Program-made: the position numbers and the translations under genes
Source of the DNA: an uncultured Nitrospira sp.
Lineage (GTDB): Bacteria; Nitrospirota; Nitrospiria; Nitrospirales; Nitrospiraceae
Length of the DNA: 48,353 bases
Direction of reading: 5' to 3'
Assembly (NCBI GenBank): GCA_902500755.1
Contig: CABVRV010000020.1
Span: 1 to 48,353, forward strand
Notes under the pieces: generated by a model
The model's database searches: none
The model's input: only the letters and a program-made list of their open reading frames with translations
What the model was told of the DNA's origin: nothing
Part shown: piece by piece, positions 10,606 to 18,166 of the stretch
How the letters are laid out: the number at the start of each line of letters is the position of its first letter
How positions within the stretch are numbered: position 1 is the stretch's first letter

Positions 10606-11166
10606 ATTGCCTCGACACTCGTCGCGTGCGGCTATCAGTTCAGGGTCGACGGAGCCGGCCCGACCATCGGAGGGGCTGCTGCCTCGACCTCGAATGAACC
10701 GCCACCACGCCTCATCATCCGGACGTTGCTCAACAACAGCTTCGAGCCGAACCTCGAAATGCGATACACCAATTACTTTCGCGATGAATTTTCCGCCGGG
10801 AGCGGAGCGCGGGTCGTTCCAGAATCCGAAGCCGCGGATCTCGTGCTGACCGGGCAGATCCTGTCGGTCATTGTGCCGACGCTCAGTTTTTCTCAAACGG
10901 CGACGTTAGAAAGTCGGACTGAAGTAGTGGTCTTGGTCCAGGTCGAAGACGTTCGGTCCAGGAAAGTGGTCTGGAGACAACTGGCAAAAGGAGCGTCGGA
11001 GTTCTTTGTGACGCCCGACCTTCAATTCAATCGCGCGCTGCAAAACCGGGCGGTGGAGCAGGCGGGTCGCTTGGTGGCGGCCGACCTGGCGGCGCGATTT
11101 CTGCTGCAGCTCGAGACCGGGGCGCTGACAAAACAAGCGTCCGTACCGGATCCTGAGCCTCAATAG
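10525..11166 (+). CDS. lptE: LPS-assembly lipoprotein LptE
   Basis: 213 aa with a GTG start. A hydrophobic stretch (about residues 17-34) ends in the lipobox L-V-A-C with G-Y-Q-F after the cysteine, the hallmark of LptE (C-G-Y-x-L/F-R/H). The family plugs the LptD barrel in the outer membrane and helps insert LPS; lpxC is also present in this window. The mature part shows the usual alternating-strand pattern (V-L-T-G-Q-I, S-R-T-E-V-V-V-L-V-Q-V). The n-region before the hydrophobic core is unusually long and charged (16 residues, encoded by the GTGCTGA repeat), so the true start is uncertain. No better in-frame ATG exists. Ends 18 bp before holA. Confidence 0.8.
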   Translation: MLSDEKSGNHERSEPFVFILSTFLSALIASTLVACGYQFRVDGAGPTIGGAAASTSNEPPPRLIIRTLLNNSFEPNLEMRYTNYFRDEFSAGSGARVVPESEAADLVLTGQILSVIVPTLSFSQTATLESRTEVVVLVQVEDVRSRKVVWRQLAKGASEFFVTPDLQFNRALQNRAVEQAGRLVAADLAARFLLQLETGALTKQASVPDPEPQ

Positions 11167-11184
11167 CATGATAGGTGTTGGTCG

Positions 11185-12297
11185 ATGGCCTCGTCGGTAA
11201 ACCATGTGCAACTGGAGGCGGCGCTCAAACAGCAGGCGCCGGGATCGCTCTATCTTGTCGTTGGGGAAGAAGACCTGTTGAGAGATTATGCGATCGCGGC
11301 TCTCAAGCGCGCAGTGCTTGGAAGCGACGGAGACGAATTCAATTACGAACTATTTTATGGCGATGAAGCGAGCGGAAGCGATATTCAAAACAGTGTGGCG
11401 GCCGTCCCTGTCTTTGCCCCACGGCGGTTGGTCGTGGTCAAGTCAGCGGAAAAACTGACGGCCCGAGAAGGTGATCTACTGCTCGACTGTGTGCAGAATC
11501 CGGTGGAGTCCACGACGCTGGTATTTGTAAGCCCGAAATTGGACGGCCGACTGAAATTCTCCCAAGCCCTCACGCGGGCGGCGGTTGTCGTCGATTGTTC
11601 ACCGCTCCGTGAGGCTCAGTTGCTTCCCTGGATTATGCGAGAAGCAGAACGGGTGGACTTGCGGCTTGAGGAGCGTGTGGCTCAAGCGCTGCAGGAAGCC
11701 TGTGGAGCATCTCTCTATGGACTACGACGCGAATTGGAGAAGCTGGCTTCGTACGTGTCGTCCGATCGTTCAGTCGCGGTCGCCGATGTCCACCTGCTCC
11801 GTGGCGTCGATCCTGGCGCGTCCGTGTTTGATTTGACGCTGGCGATCGCCGAAGGCGATCGAGGACGAGTTCTCTCGATCTTAGCGCGCAATCTTGAAGC
11901 GGGGGAAGCTCCTCTTCGCATCCTTGGATCCCTGGTGTGGCAGTATCGACGGCTCTGGAAAGTCCACGAGTCGCTGGCCAATGGCGGTCGGGAAGGGGAG
12001 GCAGCTAGGAGTTTGCGCATGGATCCACGGAAGGTGCGCCCCTTTCTCGATCGGTTTTCTGAGGCGCACCTTCAGCAAGCACTGAGGCTCTTTCTCGATA
12101 CCGATGCCAAACTCAAAGGAGGGAGCGGTAGTCGTCCGCGAGTGGTGCTGGAAGGCCTGCTGTTGAAACTCTGTGAGGAGAACGCGAACAGGCATGGCAA
12201 AGCGCCTACGCTGTACCAGGCTCCACCGAAACGAGCGCTCACGCGTGTGGTGTCGAACGTTCGAACGATTAAGAGCCGGAACCCGACAGCGCGTTGA
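11185..12297 (+). CDS. holA: DNA polymerase III delta subunit
   Basis: 370 aa. The N-terminal AAA+-like fold without a functional P-loop is recognisable from L-Y-L-V-V-G-E-E-D-L-L-R-D-Y (residues ~22-35), V-F-A-P-R-R-L-V-V-V-K and the strand T-T-L-V-F-V-S. The C-terminal collar region contains I-L-G-S-L-V-W-Q-Y-R-R-L-W-K, typical for HolA. It opens the beta clamp within the clamp loader. It follows lptE, the gene order seen in E. coli (leuS-lptE-holA). Its last 29 bases overlap the convergent rpsT gene. Confidence 0.93.
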   Translation: MASSVNHVQLEAALKQQAPGSLYLVVGEEDLLRDYAIAALKRAVLGSDGDEFNYELFYGDEASGSDIQNSVAAVPVFAPRRLVVVKSAEKLTAREGDLLLDCVQNPVESTTLVFVSPKLDGRLKFSQALTRAAVVVDCSPLREAQLLPWIMREAERVDLRLEERVAQALQEACGASLYGLRRELEKLASYVSSDRSVAVADVHLLRGVDPGASVFDLTLAIAEGDRGRVLSILARNLEAGEAPLRILGSLVWQYRRLWKVHESLANGGREGEAARSLRMDPRKVRPFLDRFSEAHLQQALRLFLDTDAKLKGGSGSRPRVVLEGLLLKLCEENANRHGKAPTLYQAPPKRALTRVVSNVRTIKSRNPTAR

Positions 12298-12547
12298 CAC
12301 GATGAGTCAGACGAGAAATCCGGCGGGATGCAGTATTCCGATGAAGCACGCCTTTCGAGACAGCTTTTCCAATCGCCGACGTGGCTGCCTGCAGGTTGAC
12401 CTTGGCTTCCTCCGCCTTTTTGCCGTCCACGGCGGACTGGACCTTCTTGATGAGCGTCTTCACCGCGTTAACGGTGGCCTGATTTCGCTCATGTCGTCGC
12501 TCAGTTTGGCGAGCTCGTCGGATGGTCGATTTATGGGTCTGAGGCAT
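12269..12547 (-). CDS. rpsT: 30S ribosomal protein S20
   Basis: 92 aa from the ATG at 12547, with AGGAG seven bases upstream; an upstream in-frame extension lacks support. Basic helical protein with the S20 pattern H-K-S-T-I-R-R-A-R-Q, A-V-K-T-L-I-K-K and the C-terminal S-K-G-V-L-H-R-N-T-A-S-R-R-I-S-R-L. It binds 16S rRNA. Its 3' end overlaps holA on the other strand by 29 bp. Confidence 0.95.
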   Translation of the reverse strand: MPQTHKSTIRRARQTERRHERNQATVNAVKTLIKKVQSAVDGKKAEEAKVNLQAATSAIGKAVSKGVLHRNTASRRISRLTHRVNALSGSGS

Positions 12548-12631
12548 TGAATACTCCTGTAAAAAAGAGGTTGACTTGTACCATAAGGCTTTGCCGATCG
12601 TCAAGGATCGGCCTGAAGAAGGAGCATGGGC

Positions 12632-13345
12632 ATGGTGAAGATTGCAGCACGTGACCGACTGATCTTTGCGTTGGATGTGCCTTCCACGGCAGAAGCGGAT
12701 GGGCTGTTAGACCGGCTTCAAGGACACATCTCCTTTGTCAAAGTCGGCCTTGAGCTCTACACCGCAGCAGGTCCCGACATGATCAAGCGGATTATTGAGC
12801 GGGGCATGCGCGTGTTTCTGGACCTGAAATTTCTCGATATCGAGGAGACGGTCCGTCGAGCGACGAGCCGGGTTGCGGCGATGGGAGTGGATTTCTTAAC
12901 AATCCATGCGAATCGTAAGGCGCTCACAGCTGCCGTGCAAGGGCGGGAGGGCTCATCGCTCAAGCTGCTCGCTGTGACGGTGCTCACGAATTTCGATGGG
13001 CAGGATCTCCGCGAAATGGGGATTCAGCGGACGGTCCAAGACCTCGTCACTGCGAGGGCACTGCTGGCCTCCGACGTAGGCTGTGATGGTGTTGTGGCGT
13101 CCGGTGAAGAAGCTTCGGCCATCCGGCAGAAGGTTGAGCCGCGCTTCGCGATCGTGACGCCGGGCGTCCGACCGACCGGCAAAGGAGTTGATGACCATGC
13201 TAGGGCCACCACTCCCACGCAAACGATCGCGTCCGGCGCGGACTATCTCGTGATCGGCCGTCCCATTCGTGATGCAGCCGACCCGTCGGCGACCGTCGCC
13301 GCCATTCTTGGAGAAATGCAGGCCGCCTTCGATGCCAGAGGGTGA
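12632..13345 (+). CDS. pyrF: Orotidine 5'-phosphate decarboxylase
   Basis: 237 aa from the ATG at 12632; AAGGAG is 7 bases upstream, whereas the ATG at 12626 sits only one base from it. Active-site pattern F-L-D-L-K-F-L-D-I-E-E-T gives D64, K66 and D69 as the catalytic charged network; the usual histidine before the second aspartate is leucine here. The phosphate-binding end is T-P-G-V-R-P at about residue 180 and V-I-G-R-P-I near 210. Catalyses the last step of UMP synthesis. Confidence 0.95.
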   Translation: MVKIAARDRLIFALDVPSTAEADGLLDRLQGHISFVKVGLELYTAAGPDMIKRIIERGMRVFLDLKFLDIEETVRRATSRVAAMGVDFLTIHANRKALTAAVQGREGSSLKLLAVTVLTNFDGQDLREMGIQRTVQDLVTARALLASDVGCDGVVASGEEASAIRQKVEPRFAIVTPGVRPTGKGVDDHARATTPTQTIASGADYLVIGRPIRDAADPSATVAAILGEMQAAFDARG

Positions 13346-13407
13346 CACAAGTTGGTTGCGGCGACAATCAGCCCTTTGTTAATATCACTATTCCTCAAAT
13401 CCCTCGT

Positions 13408-13485
13408 GGTGGGTGTAGCTCAGTTGGTTAGAGCGCCGGATTGTGGATCCGGAGGTCGCGGGTTCGAAACCCGTCATCCACCCCA
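13408..13485 (+). tRNA. tRNA-His (anticodon GTG), CCA encoded
   Basis: Full cloverleaf by eye. The acceptor GTGGGTG (13409-13415) pairs with CATCCAC (13475-13481). The discriminator is C13482, opposite an encoded G-1 (13408) as required for tRNA-His, and CCA is at 13483-13485. The D-arm is AGCTCAGTTGGTTAGAGC. The anticodon stem CCGGA/TCCGG frames loop TTGTGGA with GTG at 13443-13445, and the T-arm is GCGGGTTCGAAACCCGT. A gene-poor stretch follows, which fits a tRNA used as an integration site, although no integrase is visible. Confidence 0.97.
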
Positions 13486-13880
13486 TGAAGCCCGTTATCC
13501 TTCTTCCCCGGCCATCTTTCCTACGTTCGTCTCGATATTTCAGGAATCATGACATGCGCGGTGCAGGATCATTCTGACCGACTTCAACGCGGTGCAGAAA
13601 TACTCCCACACCGTTGTCAGTCCGCATGTACAATACAAGATCCTGCCCATGTTCTTTTCGTTCGATGCGCGATCCACACCCGTCATTGCGTCGCGGTCTC
13701 GTTTAAGATAGACAAAGTGGTTCGTCTTGCTTAGTACTGTCGATCGTGCGATGATTGAACTTGTTATCTTAGCGATGATGGCAATAATGACCTTGACCAT
13801 ACACGTTGAACCCAACACCTTGGCGCATTCTTTTTGTTCGGCATAGCCGCATGTTACAAAGTGACTCGACTCTAGAGCTC
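13486..13880. other. Gene-poor stretch behind tRNA-His
   Basis: 395 bases without a convincing gene. It contains the first copy of a diverged repeat (about 13609-13660) whose second copy is near 14352-14400. A minus-strand open frame (13540-13818) reads through this copy, but its partner copy has stop codons in the same frame, so it is more likely a decayed or non-coding element. Confidence 0.5.
13609..13660. repeat. Diverged direct repeat, copy 1
   Basis: Begins CCGTTGTCAGTCCGCATGTA and continues through ATCCTGCCCATGTTCT. It matches the copy at 14352-14400 with small gaps. On the minus strand both copies conserve an E/K-N-M-G ... L-T-T pattern, so they may derive from a coding element; the second copy has stops. 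Confidence 0.5.
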
Positions 13881-14159
13881 ATGACAGAGCAACAATTTAT
13901 TAAGAAGAATCTTACTGTCATTAGAGCCTATCTCAAGAGCAAATTTCCCGGCTGCGTCATCACAGAAGAATCTAATCCGAGTCTGTATCACACCTTCACC
14001 GTGAAGGATGAGAAGCGGCACCACAACTACAAGTTAAAAGTAGGCTGGCCACGACTTTCAGATCGTGGTAACACGCAGGAGAAAACGAAAACCGAGTTGG
14101 GCCGGGTCGACGTGGCCCGTTGTATGATTCAAGCAGCGGACGACTGGTTTTACTGGTGA
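13881..14159 (+). CDS. Orphan hypothetical protein between diverged repeats
   Basis: 92 aa from the ATG at 13881. The sequence is credible as a protein (evenly mixed, K/R-rich, aromatic C-terminus A-D-D-W-F-Y-W), but I recognise no family. The N-terminal half looks like two amphipathic helices followed by a short beta region around the H-T-F-T-V segment. Base composition is more A+T-rich than the housekeeping genes around it, and it is flanked by the two diverged repeat copies (13609 and 14352). That fits acquired DNA next to tRNA-His. An in-frame TTG at 13806 would lengthen it with implausible sequence. Confidence 0.6.
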   Translation: MTEQQFIKKNLTVIRAYLKSKFPGCVITEESNPSLYHTFTVKDEKRHHNYKLKVGWPRLSDRGNTQEKTKTELGRVDVARCMIQAADDWFYW

Positions 14160-14351
14160 AGGTTTCGCCTTCTGTTTCTGCTTATCCACTTTTTCATTTC
14201 ATCCTGATCGTTTACGGAAATGGCTGCCAAACAGCGCAAGCCATATCAGACACTCATTTCAAGAGTTGCTGGAGAAAAGGGCTTTCATGAGCAACACAAG
14301 TTGAACCCCCCATTAGAGAAGACTTCCGATCACATTTGACTTTCTCAAGCC

Positions 14352-14400
14352 GTTGTCAGCCGGTATGCACAACAATCCTACCCCATATTCTCTGCGCAAA
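14352..14400. repeat. Diverged direct repeat, copy 2
   Basis: Begins CCGTTGTCAGCCGGTATGCA and continues ACAATCCTACCCCATATTCT. It is in the same orientation as copy 1 at 13609. The minus-strand frame carries two stops where copy 1 is open. Located 50 bp beyond the glycosyltransferase stop. Confidence 0.5.
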
Positions 14401-14450
14401 ACCGCCGAACCGCGCTTGCATCCCGATCACTGTTGCAGCGGCATGGAACT

Positions 14451-15515
14451 TTAGGTGTCCATGCGTAACTGTGAGGAGGAGACGGTGTGGTTGTCGCGCA
14501 CCACTTCCCCGTAAATCCTCAAGTAGTCGGTCACCATCCGTTTCGCGGTGAAACGGAGATCAAATGACTCGCGGCAGGCCCGACGATCAATCGTCCTCAA
14601 GTTGGTCACCGAGGAAATCATCTCTTCGAGAGTCTCACTGATGAACCCAGTGACTCCGGGCTCGATAATTTCAGGGATCGATCCGCGACGATACGCGAGC
14701 ACCGGCGTGGCGCACGCCAGTGCTTCGATCAGCACGATGCCGAAGGGTTCAGGCCAATCGTACGGACACACCAGCGCAATCGCCTTACCGATAAACTCAT
14801 CTTTTTCTTCATCTGTAATTTCGCCCACGAACTCGATCAAGGGATGGCGCATCATCGGCTCGATCTCGGCACGGAAGTACGCTTCATCGGCTGGATCGAC
14901 CTTCGCCGCCATCTTGAGTGGAATCCCCACGCGTTTAGCCAGGGTAATCGCATGATCCGGGCGCTTTTCCGGAGAGATACGGCCGAGATAGGCCAGGTAT
15001 TGGCCTGGTTCGTAATGCGGACGATAGAGGTCCGGCAAGCCATGGTGCACAGTTCCCACCCAGTTGGCGAAGGGAAGTGGGCGGCGCTGGGATTCCGAGA
15101 TTGAGACCAACGGCATCTCGGAAAATTCACGAAAAATTGGTACTAGTTCCGGGAGGTCCAACCGCCCGTGTAAGGTGGTTACCACCGGCGTCCCACACCG
15201 TCGCGCAGTCGAGAACCCGAGGAAATCCAAGTGCGAATGGATCAGATCGAATTCTTTCGCCATGGCCCCGAATGCCCATTCCTGTAACAGCACCTGTGGG
15301 GCATCGCGGTTGAAGATTCCATTATTCAGGCGCAGGGCCTGGGGACACACTGCTTTCAGACGCGCGGCGGTTACGGAGTCACCGCTGGCGAACAAGGTTA
15401 CATCGTGGCCCTGACGTACGAGCTCCTCCGTGATGTAGGAAACGATCCGTTCTGTTCCTCCATAACGCTGCGGCGGCACACTTTCCCATAATGGTGCGAT
15501 CTGTGCGATCTTCAT
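14451..15515 (-). CDS. Glycosyltransferase, GT4 family (GT-B fold)
   Basis: 354 aa. N-terminal acceptor domain begins M-K-I-A-Q-I-A-P-L-W and includes Y-G-G-T-E-R-I-V, a loop typical of GT4 enzymes. The C-terminal nucleotide-sugar domain has Y-L-G-R-I-S-P-E-K-R-P-D and the E-x7-E motif E-P-F-G-I-V-L-I-E-A-L-A, followed by C-A-T-P-V-L-A-Y. It probably transfers a sugar from a retained nucleotide donor to a cell-envelope or storage glycan; donor and acceptor cannot be told. AGGAG lies five bases upstream of the ATG. It stands alone within the accessory stretch behind tRNA-His. Confidence 0.9.
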   Translation of the reverse strand: MKIAQIAPLWESVPPQRYGGTERIVSYITEELVRQGHDVTLFASGDSVTAARLKAVCPQALRLNNGIFNRDAPQVLLQEWAFGAMAKEFDLIHSHLDFLGFSTARRCGTPVVTTLHGRLDLPELVPIFREFSEMPLVSISESQRRPLPFANWVGTVHHGLPDLYRPHYEPGQYLAYLGRISPEKRPDHAITLAKRVGIPLKMAAKVDPADEAYFRAEIEPMMRHPLIEFVGEITDEEKDEFIGKAIALVCPYDWPEPFGIVLIEALACATPVLAYRRGSIPEIIEPGVTGFISETLEEMISSVTNLRTIDRRACRESFDLRFTAKRMVTDYLRIYGEVVRDNHTVSSSQLRMDT

Positions 15516-16226
15516 GCATGCTCCTGTTCAGTGAATCGTGATTGGCAGTTGAATGTTGTCGAACAAGCTGGACTCTCGATGACAAAGAGTTGCGTCGGTA
15601 TGGTGGCAATAGATACTGTTACTGCACGAGCCATATATGTGCTCAATGCAGGAGGCGTTCCACTTCTAAAAACGAAAGAGATCTAATCTGTGTTTAAGGC
15701 CGACCATCACTAAACGAGGGGAATGAGGGGAGAAGCCACTGAAAAATCAGAGGCAAAGAACATTAGAAATCATTCCTGGCGAACTTTGGAAAAACGCCCC
15801 ATCTTCACGTGAGTGGGGCCAGATGGGCCTCACTTTTGGACAACGGCCGCAACCGGGTTTTCCTGCCGAACGGTCTCAATCGAGAGCCCAAGCCATCATT
15901 TCGAGATCCGTAGCCTGCCCACCGCCTTCAATCTATGGCCACCGCGGATCCAGGTTCATTGATCCCAGAATGACTTTGAGCGCAACGAACTCCAGGAGTG
16001 TCAGCCTGTAAGCCGAGTTCTTCCTGATTGCGATGCGGCAGAATTCGATGTAGCGGGAGACAAAAGATATGTTGCGGACGGCGTTTGGCTCAGCCAGGAT
16101 CTCACCGCGATGCTTGTGGCGGACCTCCCAGAGTCGGGCACGTTGACTCGCAGCGAGGCGCCCCCGCTTGATTTCTCAGGCAGTTGCTGACCCTCTGACT
16201 ACTTGTTGCCTCTTCCTACCGGACTC
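15516..16226. other. 711-bp stretch with a decayed coding segment only
   Basis: No intact gene is supported. The minus strand holds an 80-codon coding-like run (15933-16175) without a start. The remainder (15516-15930) holds short A+T-rich patches that may include the glycosyltransferase promoter and a GCCCCA/TGGGGC-like inverted pair near 15799-15818. TGTAAGCCGAGTTC at 16007 recalls the 3' end of RNase P RNA but is not supported by its surroundings. Confidence 0.5.
15933..16175 (-). pseudogene. Coding-like remnant without start codon
   Basis: The minus strand is open for 80 codons from the TGA at 16176-16178 to the TAG at 15933-15935. Third codon positions are strongly G/C-biased (for example ATC-GAA-TTC-TGC-CGC-ATC), as in real genes here, and the peptide reads plausibly (N-I-S-F-V-S-R-Y-I-E-F-C-R, then L-T-L-L-E-F-V-A-L-K-V-I-L-G). 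There is no usable start codon, so it looks like the C-terminal part of a gene whose 5' end is lost or frameshifted. I do not recognise the family. Confidence 0.35.
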
Positions 16227-16418
16227 TTACTGCCCGGGGCGAACGTAGAGCGCCTCGTCTGCCCAGGCTTTCTTGAGCTGCGCGGCGTGCATCGCTTCGT
16301 CATGGGTTACCGGAGCCGTGCAGTACGCCTCGCCACGACAGATCACGTAGGGCTTGTTCGTACAGCCTAGGAGTCCGGCACCGAAAATCAGTATACAGCC
16401 TACTAAGAAAAGCCTCAT
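16227..16418 (-). CDS. Small lipoprotein
   Basis: 63 aa from the ATG at 16418, with GGAGG six bases upstream. The signal peptide ends in lipobox L-L-G-C (Cys at about residue 18). The short mature part has two further cysteines in V-I-C-R-G-E-A-Y-C and a helical H-D-E-A-M-H-A-A-Q-L-K-K-A-W-A-D-E-A segment. Function unknown. An outer- or inner-membrane anchored peptide is likely, since residue +2 after Cys is Thr rather than Asp. Confidence 0.75.
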   Translation of the reverse strand: MRLFLVGCILIFGAGLLGCTNKPYVICRGEAYCTAPVTHDEAMHAAQLKKAWADEALYVRPGQ

Positions 16419-16484
16419 GCCACACCTCCATTTGTGGGGAGCCCGCTGCAATGCCCAACAAGGTCACAAGCTAGCTCGCAAACC

Positions 16485-16595
16485 CTGTAGAGCACCATCC
16501 TACGTTGGAGGAAATACCCCGCTCTACCGGGCAGGGCACTCACATGCCGGCGTTTCACAAATCAGATCGGCAAGCTAAAGCAGGTGTAGGATGGT
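16485..16595. other. Possible structured RNA element closed by a 10-bp inverted repeat
   Basis: ACCATCCTAC (16494-16503) is the exact inverse of GTAGGATGGT (16586-16595); the enclosed ~80 bases are G/C-rich with further short pairings (GCCGG.../...TCGGC). The first arm belongs to a 19-mer (16485-16503) that recurs with 3 mismatches at 46432-46450, upstream of the large surface-protein gene. It lies between the small lipoprotein (minus) and the gene at 16670 (plus), so it could be a 5' leader of either. Confidence 0.35.
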
Positions 16596-16669
16596 TTAAG
16601 GTAAGTTTTCTCGTGTGAACACTTCCTGCAATCATCTAACTTGACTTTATGGCATCAGAGGTGTAGCCA

Positions 16670-17035
16670 TTGGTTACCATGATAACTCGCGAGGACATTG
16701 CCCTCGGCGTCTATCTCAGGGAAACCATCGGCGACCGTATGGGCATTATTGCCGTCGTTCACCGAGTTGGTATTAGCTTGTCCGGCGAATGGTTCTTCCA
16801 GTTACGTTACCTGGGTCGGCCGGCGGGAACGAGGGGAAGAGCCGTTTCAGAATGGAGTTTGAATCTCCGAGAGAAGGACCTAGCCAATTTTTACCTGATC
16901 GGCACATGGCTCTCCGCACAAGCCTTGCTGGCAGCCGGTCCGTCTGCTCGCAAGCCAAAGAAAGAGCCAAGGGGTCAGGCTTGGATGCGCGCGATAGAAC
17001 GTCCGAAACAGCTGCGACTGTTTGAAGATTGCTAA
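16670..17035 (+). CDS. Hypothetical soluble protein
   Basis: 121 aa using the TTG at 16670, chosen because AGAGGTG ends six bases upstream; the ATG at 16679 is 15 bases from it. The first ~75 residues look like a compact beta-rich domain (I-A-V-V-H-R-V-G-I-S, G-E-W-F-F-Q-L-R-Y-L-G-R-P), then a helix and a basic, proline-rich tail ending R-P-K-Q-L-R-L-F-E-D-C. There is no signal or membrane segment. Unknown family. It stands alone among small envelope genes. Confidence 0.65.
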   Translation: MVTMITREDIALGVYLRETIGDRMGIIAVVHRVGISLSGEWFFQLRYLGRPAGTRGRAVSEWSLNLREKDLANFYLIGTWLSAQALLAAGPSARKPKKEPRGQAWMRAIERPKQLRLFEDC

Positions 17036-17096
17036 TTCCCATTCGGTAGCTCATGGGGCGTTGACGTTCGTGAAGAGATTGTTAAGTGTAGCTGGG

Positions 17097-17318
17097 CTAC
17101 TCCCGCCGAAGTGCAAGTAAGAGCCCTGCGGCCATGACGAGCGCGCCGACGATCACCAAAAAAGAGGACGTGTCCGGCAGATTGGCTTCCTGTGGCGCGG
17201 GCCAGTCGATTAAGAGGCCGAGGCCGATCAGGATGCCGCCCAAGACCTGTAACACCTTCCAGCGTAACGAAATCTTTCGGTCTGTTTCATGAACTTCTTC
17301 CGTCTGCTTCTCTCGCAT
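17097..17318 (-). CDS. Small two-helix membrane protein
   Basis: 73 aa from the ATG at 17318. A charged N-terminus (R-E-K-Q-T-E-E-V) is followed by two hydrophobic segments (about residues 21-38, L-G-G-I-L-I-G-L-G-L-L-I, and 52-69, F-L-V-I-V-G-A-L-V-M-A-A-G) separated by a short polar loop, ending in R-R-E. This predicts an inner-membrane hairpin. The longer frame to 17423 is unlikely. Function unknown. Confidence 0.6.
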   Translation of the reverse strand: MREKQTEEVHETDRKISLRWKVLQVLGGILIGLGLLIDWPAPQEANLPDTSSFLVIVGALVMAAGLLLALRRE

Positions 17319-17562
17319 ACACCTCTTTGATCCGATCCATGGTAAGCATGGTGGTTGAGTGTGGCTACGGTCAAGGAGAATCCGTGCAACGAGACGAGAT
17401 CGCGCGATTCTGCAGTAGGCCACAATAAATGCTCGTCATGCGGTGCGGTGCATAACCGGCCACCATCTTGATAGAATCACGGTGCGTGTCAGCGCCGGGT
17501 ACGCCCATCCACAAATATTCTGCTTGGTTGGGCGTCCCCCTCTCTATAGCAAAAGAGGAAAC

Positions 17563-17862
17563 ATGGCTATGAGGCGACTCATACGACACATGCTAATCGG
17601 TGTATTTCTTCTGACGATCGCCTTCAGTCCGCCCAATTCTGCTCGTTCATCCACGTCGACCCCAATTCAGGGGGTCGTGGTTACGGTTACGACCGGTATT
17701 CCGGGAACGATGGTCATTCGAGATGAGAAGGGGCAGCTGCATATTCTGAAGCTCACGCAACAAACCCAACTGAGTGCTCAATTTAAGTCGGGGGACAAGG
17801 TGCTGGCCTTCACCAGTCCGTATGGCGTAAGCGCAGTCCAACTGCAGACAGGGACTCCATAA
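17563..17862 (+). CDS. Small secreted protein
   Basis: 99 aa from the ATG at 17563 (GAGG about six bases upstream). Signal peptide with hydrophobic core I-G-V-F-L-L-T-I-A-F (residues ~12-21). The mature part is a small beta-rich domain: G-V-V-V-T-V-T-T-G-I-P-G-T-M-V-I-R-D, then G-Q-L-H-I-L-K-L and G-D-K-V-L-A-F-T-S-P-Y-G. That pattern resembles small OB- or SH3-like barrels and is loosely like the repeated domain of the protein at 3909-5096. No known family. Confidence 0.7.
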   Translation: MAMRRLIRHMLIGVFLLTIAFSPPNSARSSTSTPIQGVVVTVTTGIPGTMVIRDEKGQLHILKLTQQTQLSAQFKSGDKVLAFTSPYGVSAVQLQTGTP

Positions 17863-18166
17863 TCGGGCACTACTTCCTTCGGCTCTTCGACGCAATCGGT
17901 TACCTCGCCGTTCACACGCCTCCACATTCGCCTGAATCGAGCAACGAGATCCTCGCGTAGAGTCCTAGAAATGTGTTTGTGGTGAGTTCGCCGAATCGTG
18001 AGCGTAACTGCCCGAAAGGACACGCTCTTTAACCGGCGAAGGACGAATGGATTGCGGTAAGCGCTTTCGGGCACCCCACTGACACGGCACGAACATGGTT
18101 GTCGAGGGTTCCTCGAAGGGCGTAAGGTTATGTATCGAAAAAGGTCAAATCCTTGGTGGGGAGTCG
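17863..18166. other. Intergenic stretch without a supported gene
   Basis: 304 bases between the small secreted protein and the membrane-anchored protein. Open frames on both strands lack ribosome-binding sites. GGGGAG at 18158-18163 probably serves the next start. Confidence 0.5.

Noticed and set aside
13540-13818. 92-aa minus-strand frame through repeat copy 1
   Set aside because: The matching repeat copy at 14352 has stops in the same frame, so coding capacity is not conserved.
16007-16020. TGTAAGCCGAGTTC, reminiscent of the 3' end of RNase P RNA on the minus strand
   Set aside because: The rest of the RNase P core is missing and the bases fall inside a codon-biased minus-strand coding remnant.
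16485-16595. c-di-GMP riboswitch considered for the hairpin element
   Set aside because: The conserved GEMM bases (for example the GCACAGGGCAAACC-like segment and receptor pairing) are not present.
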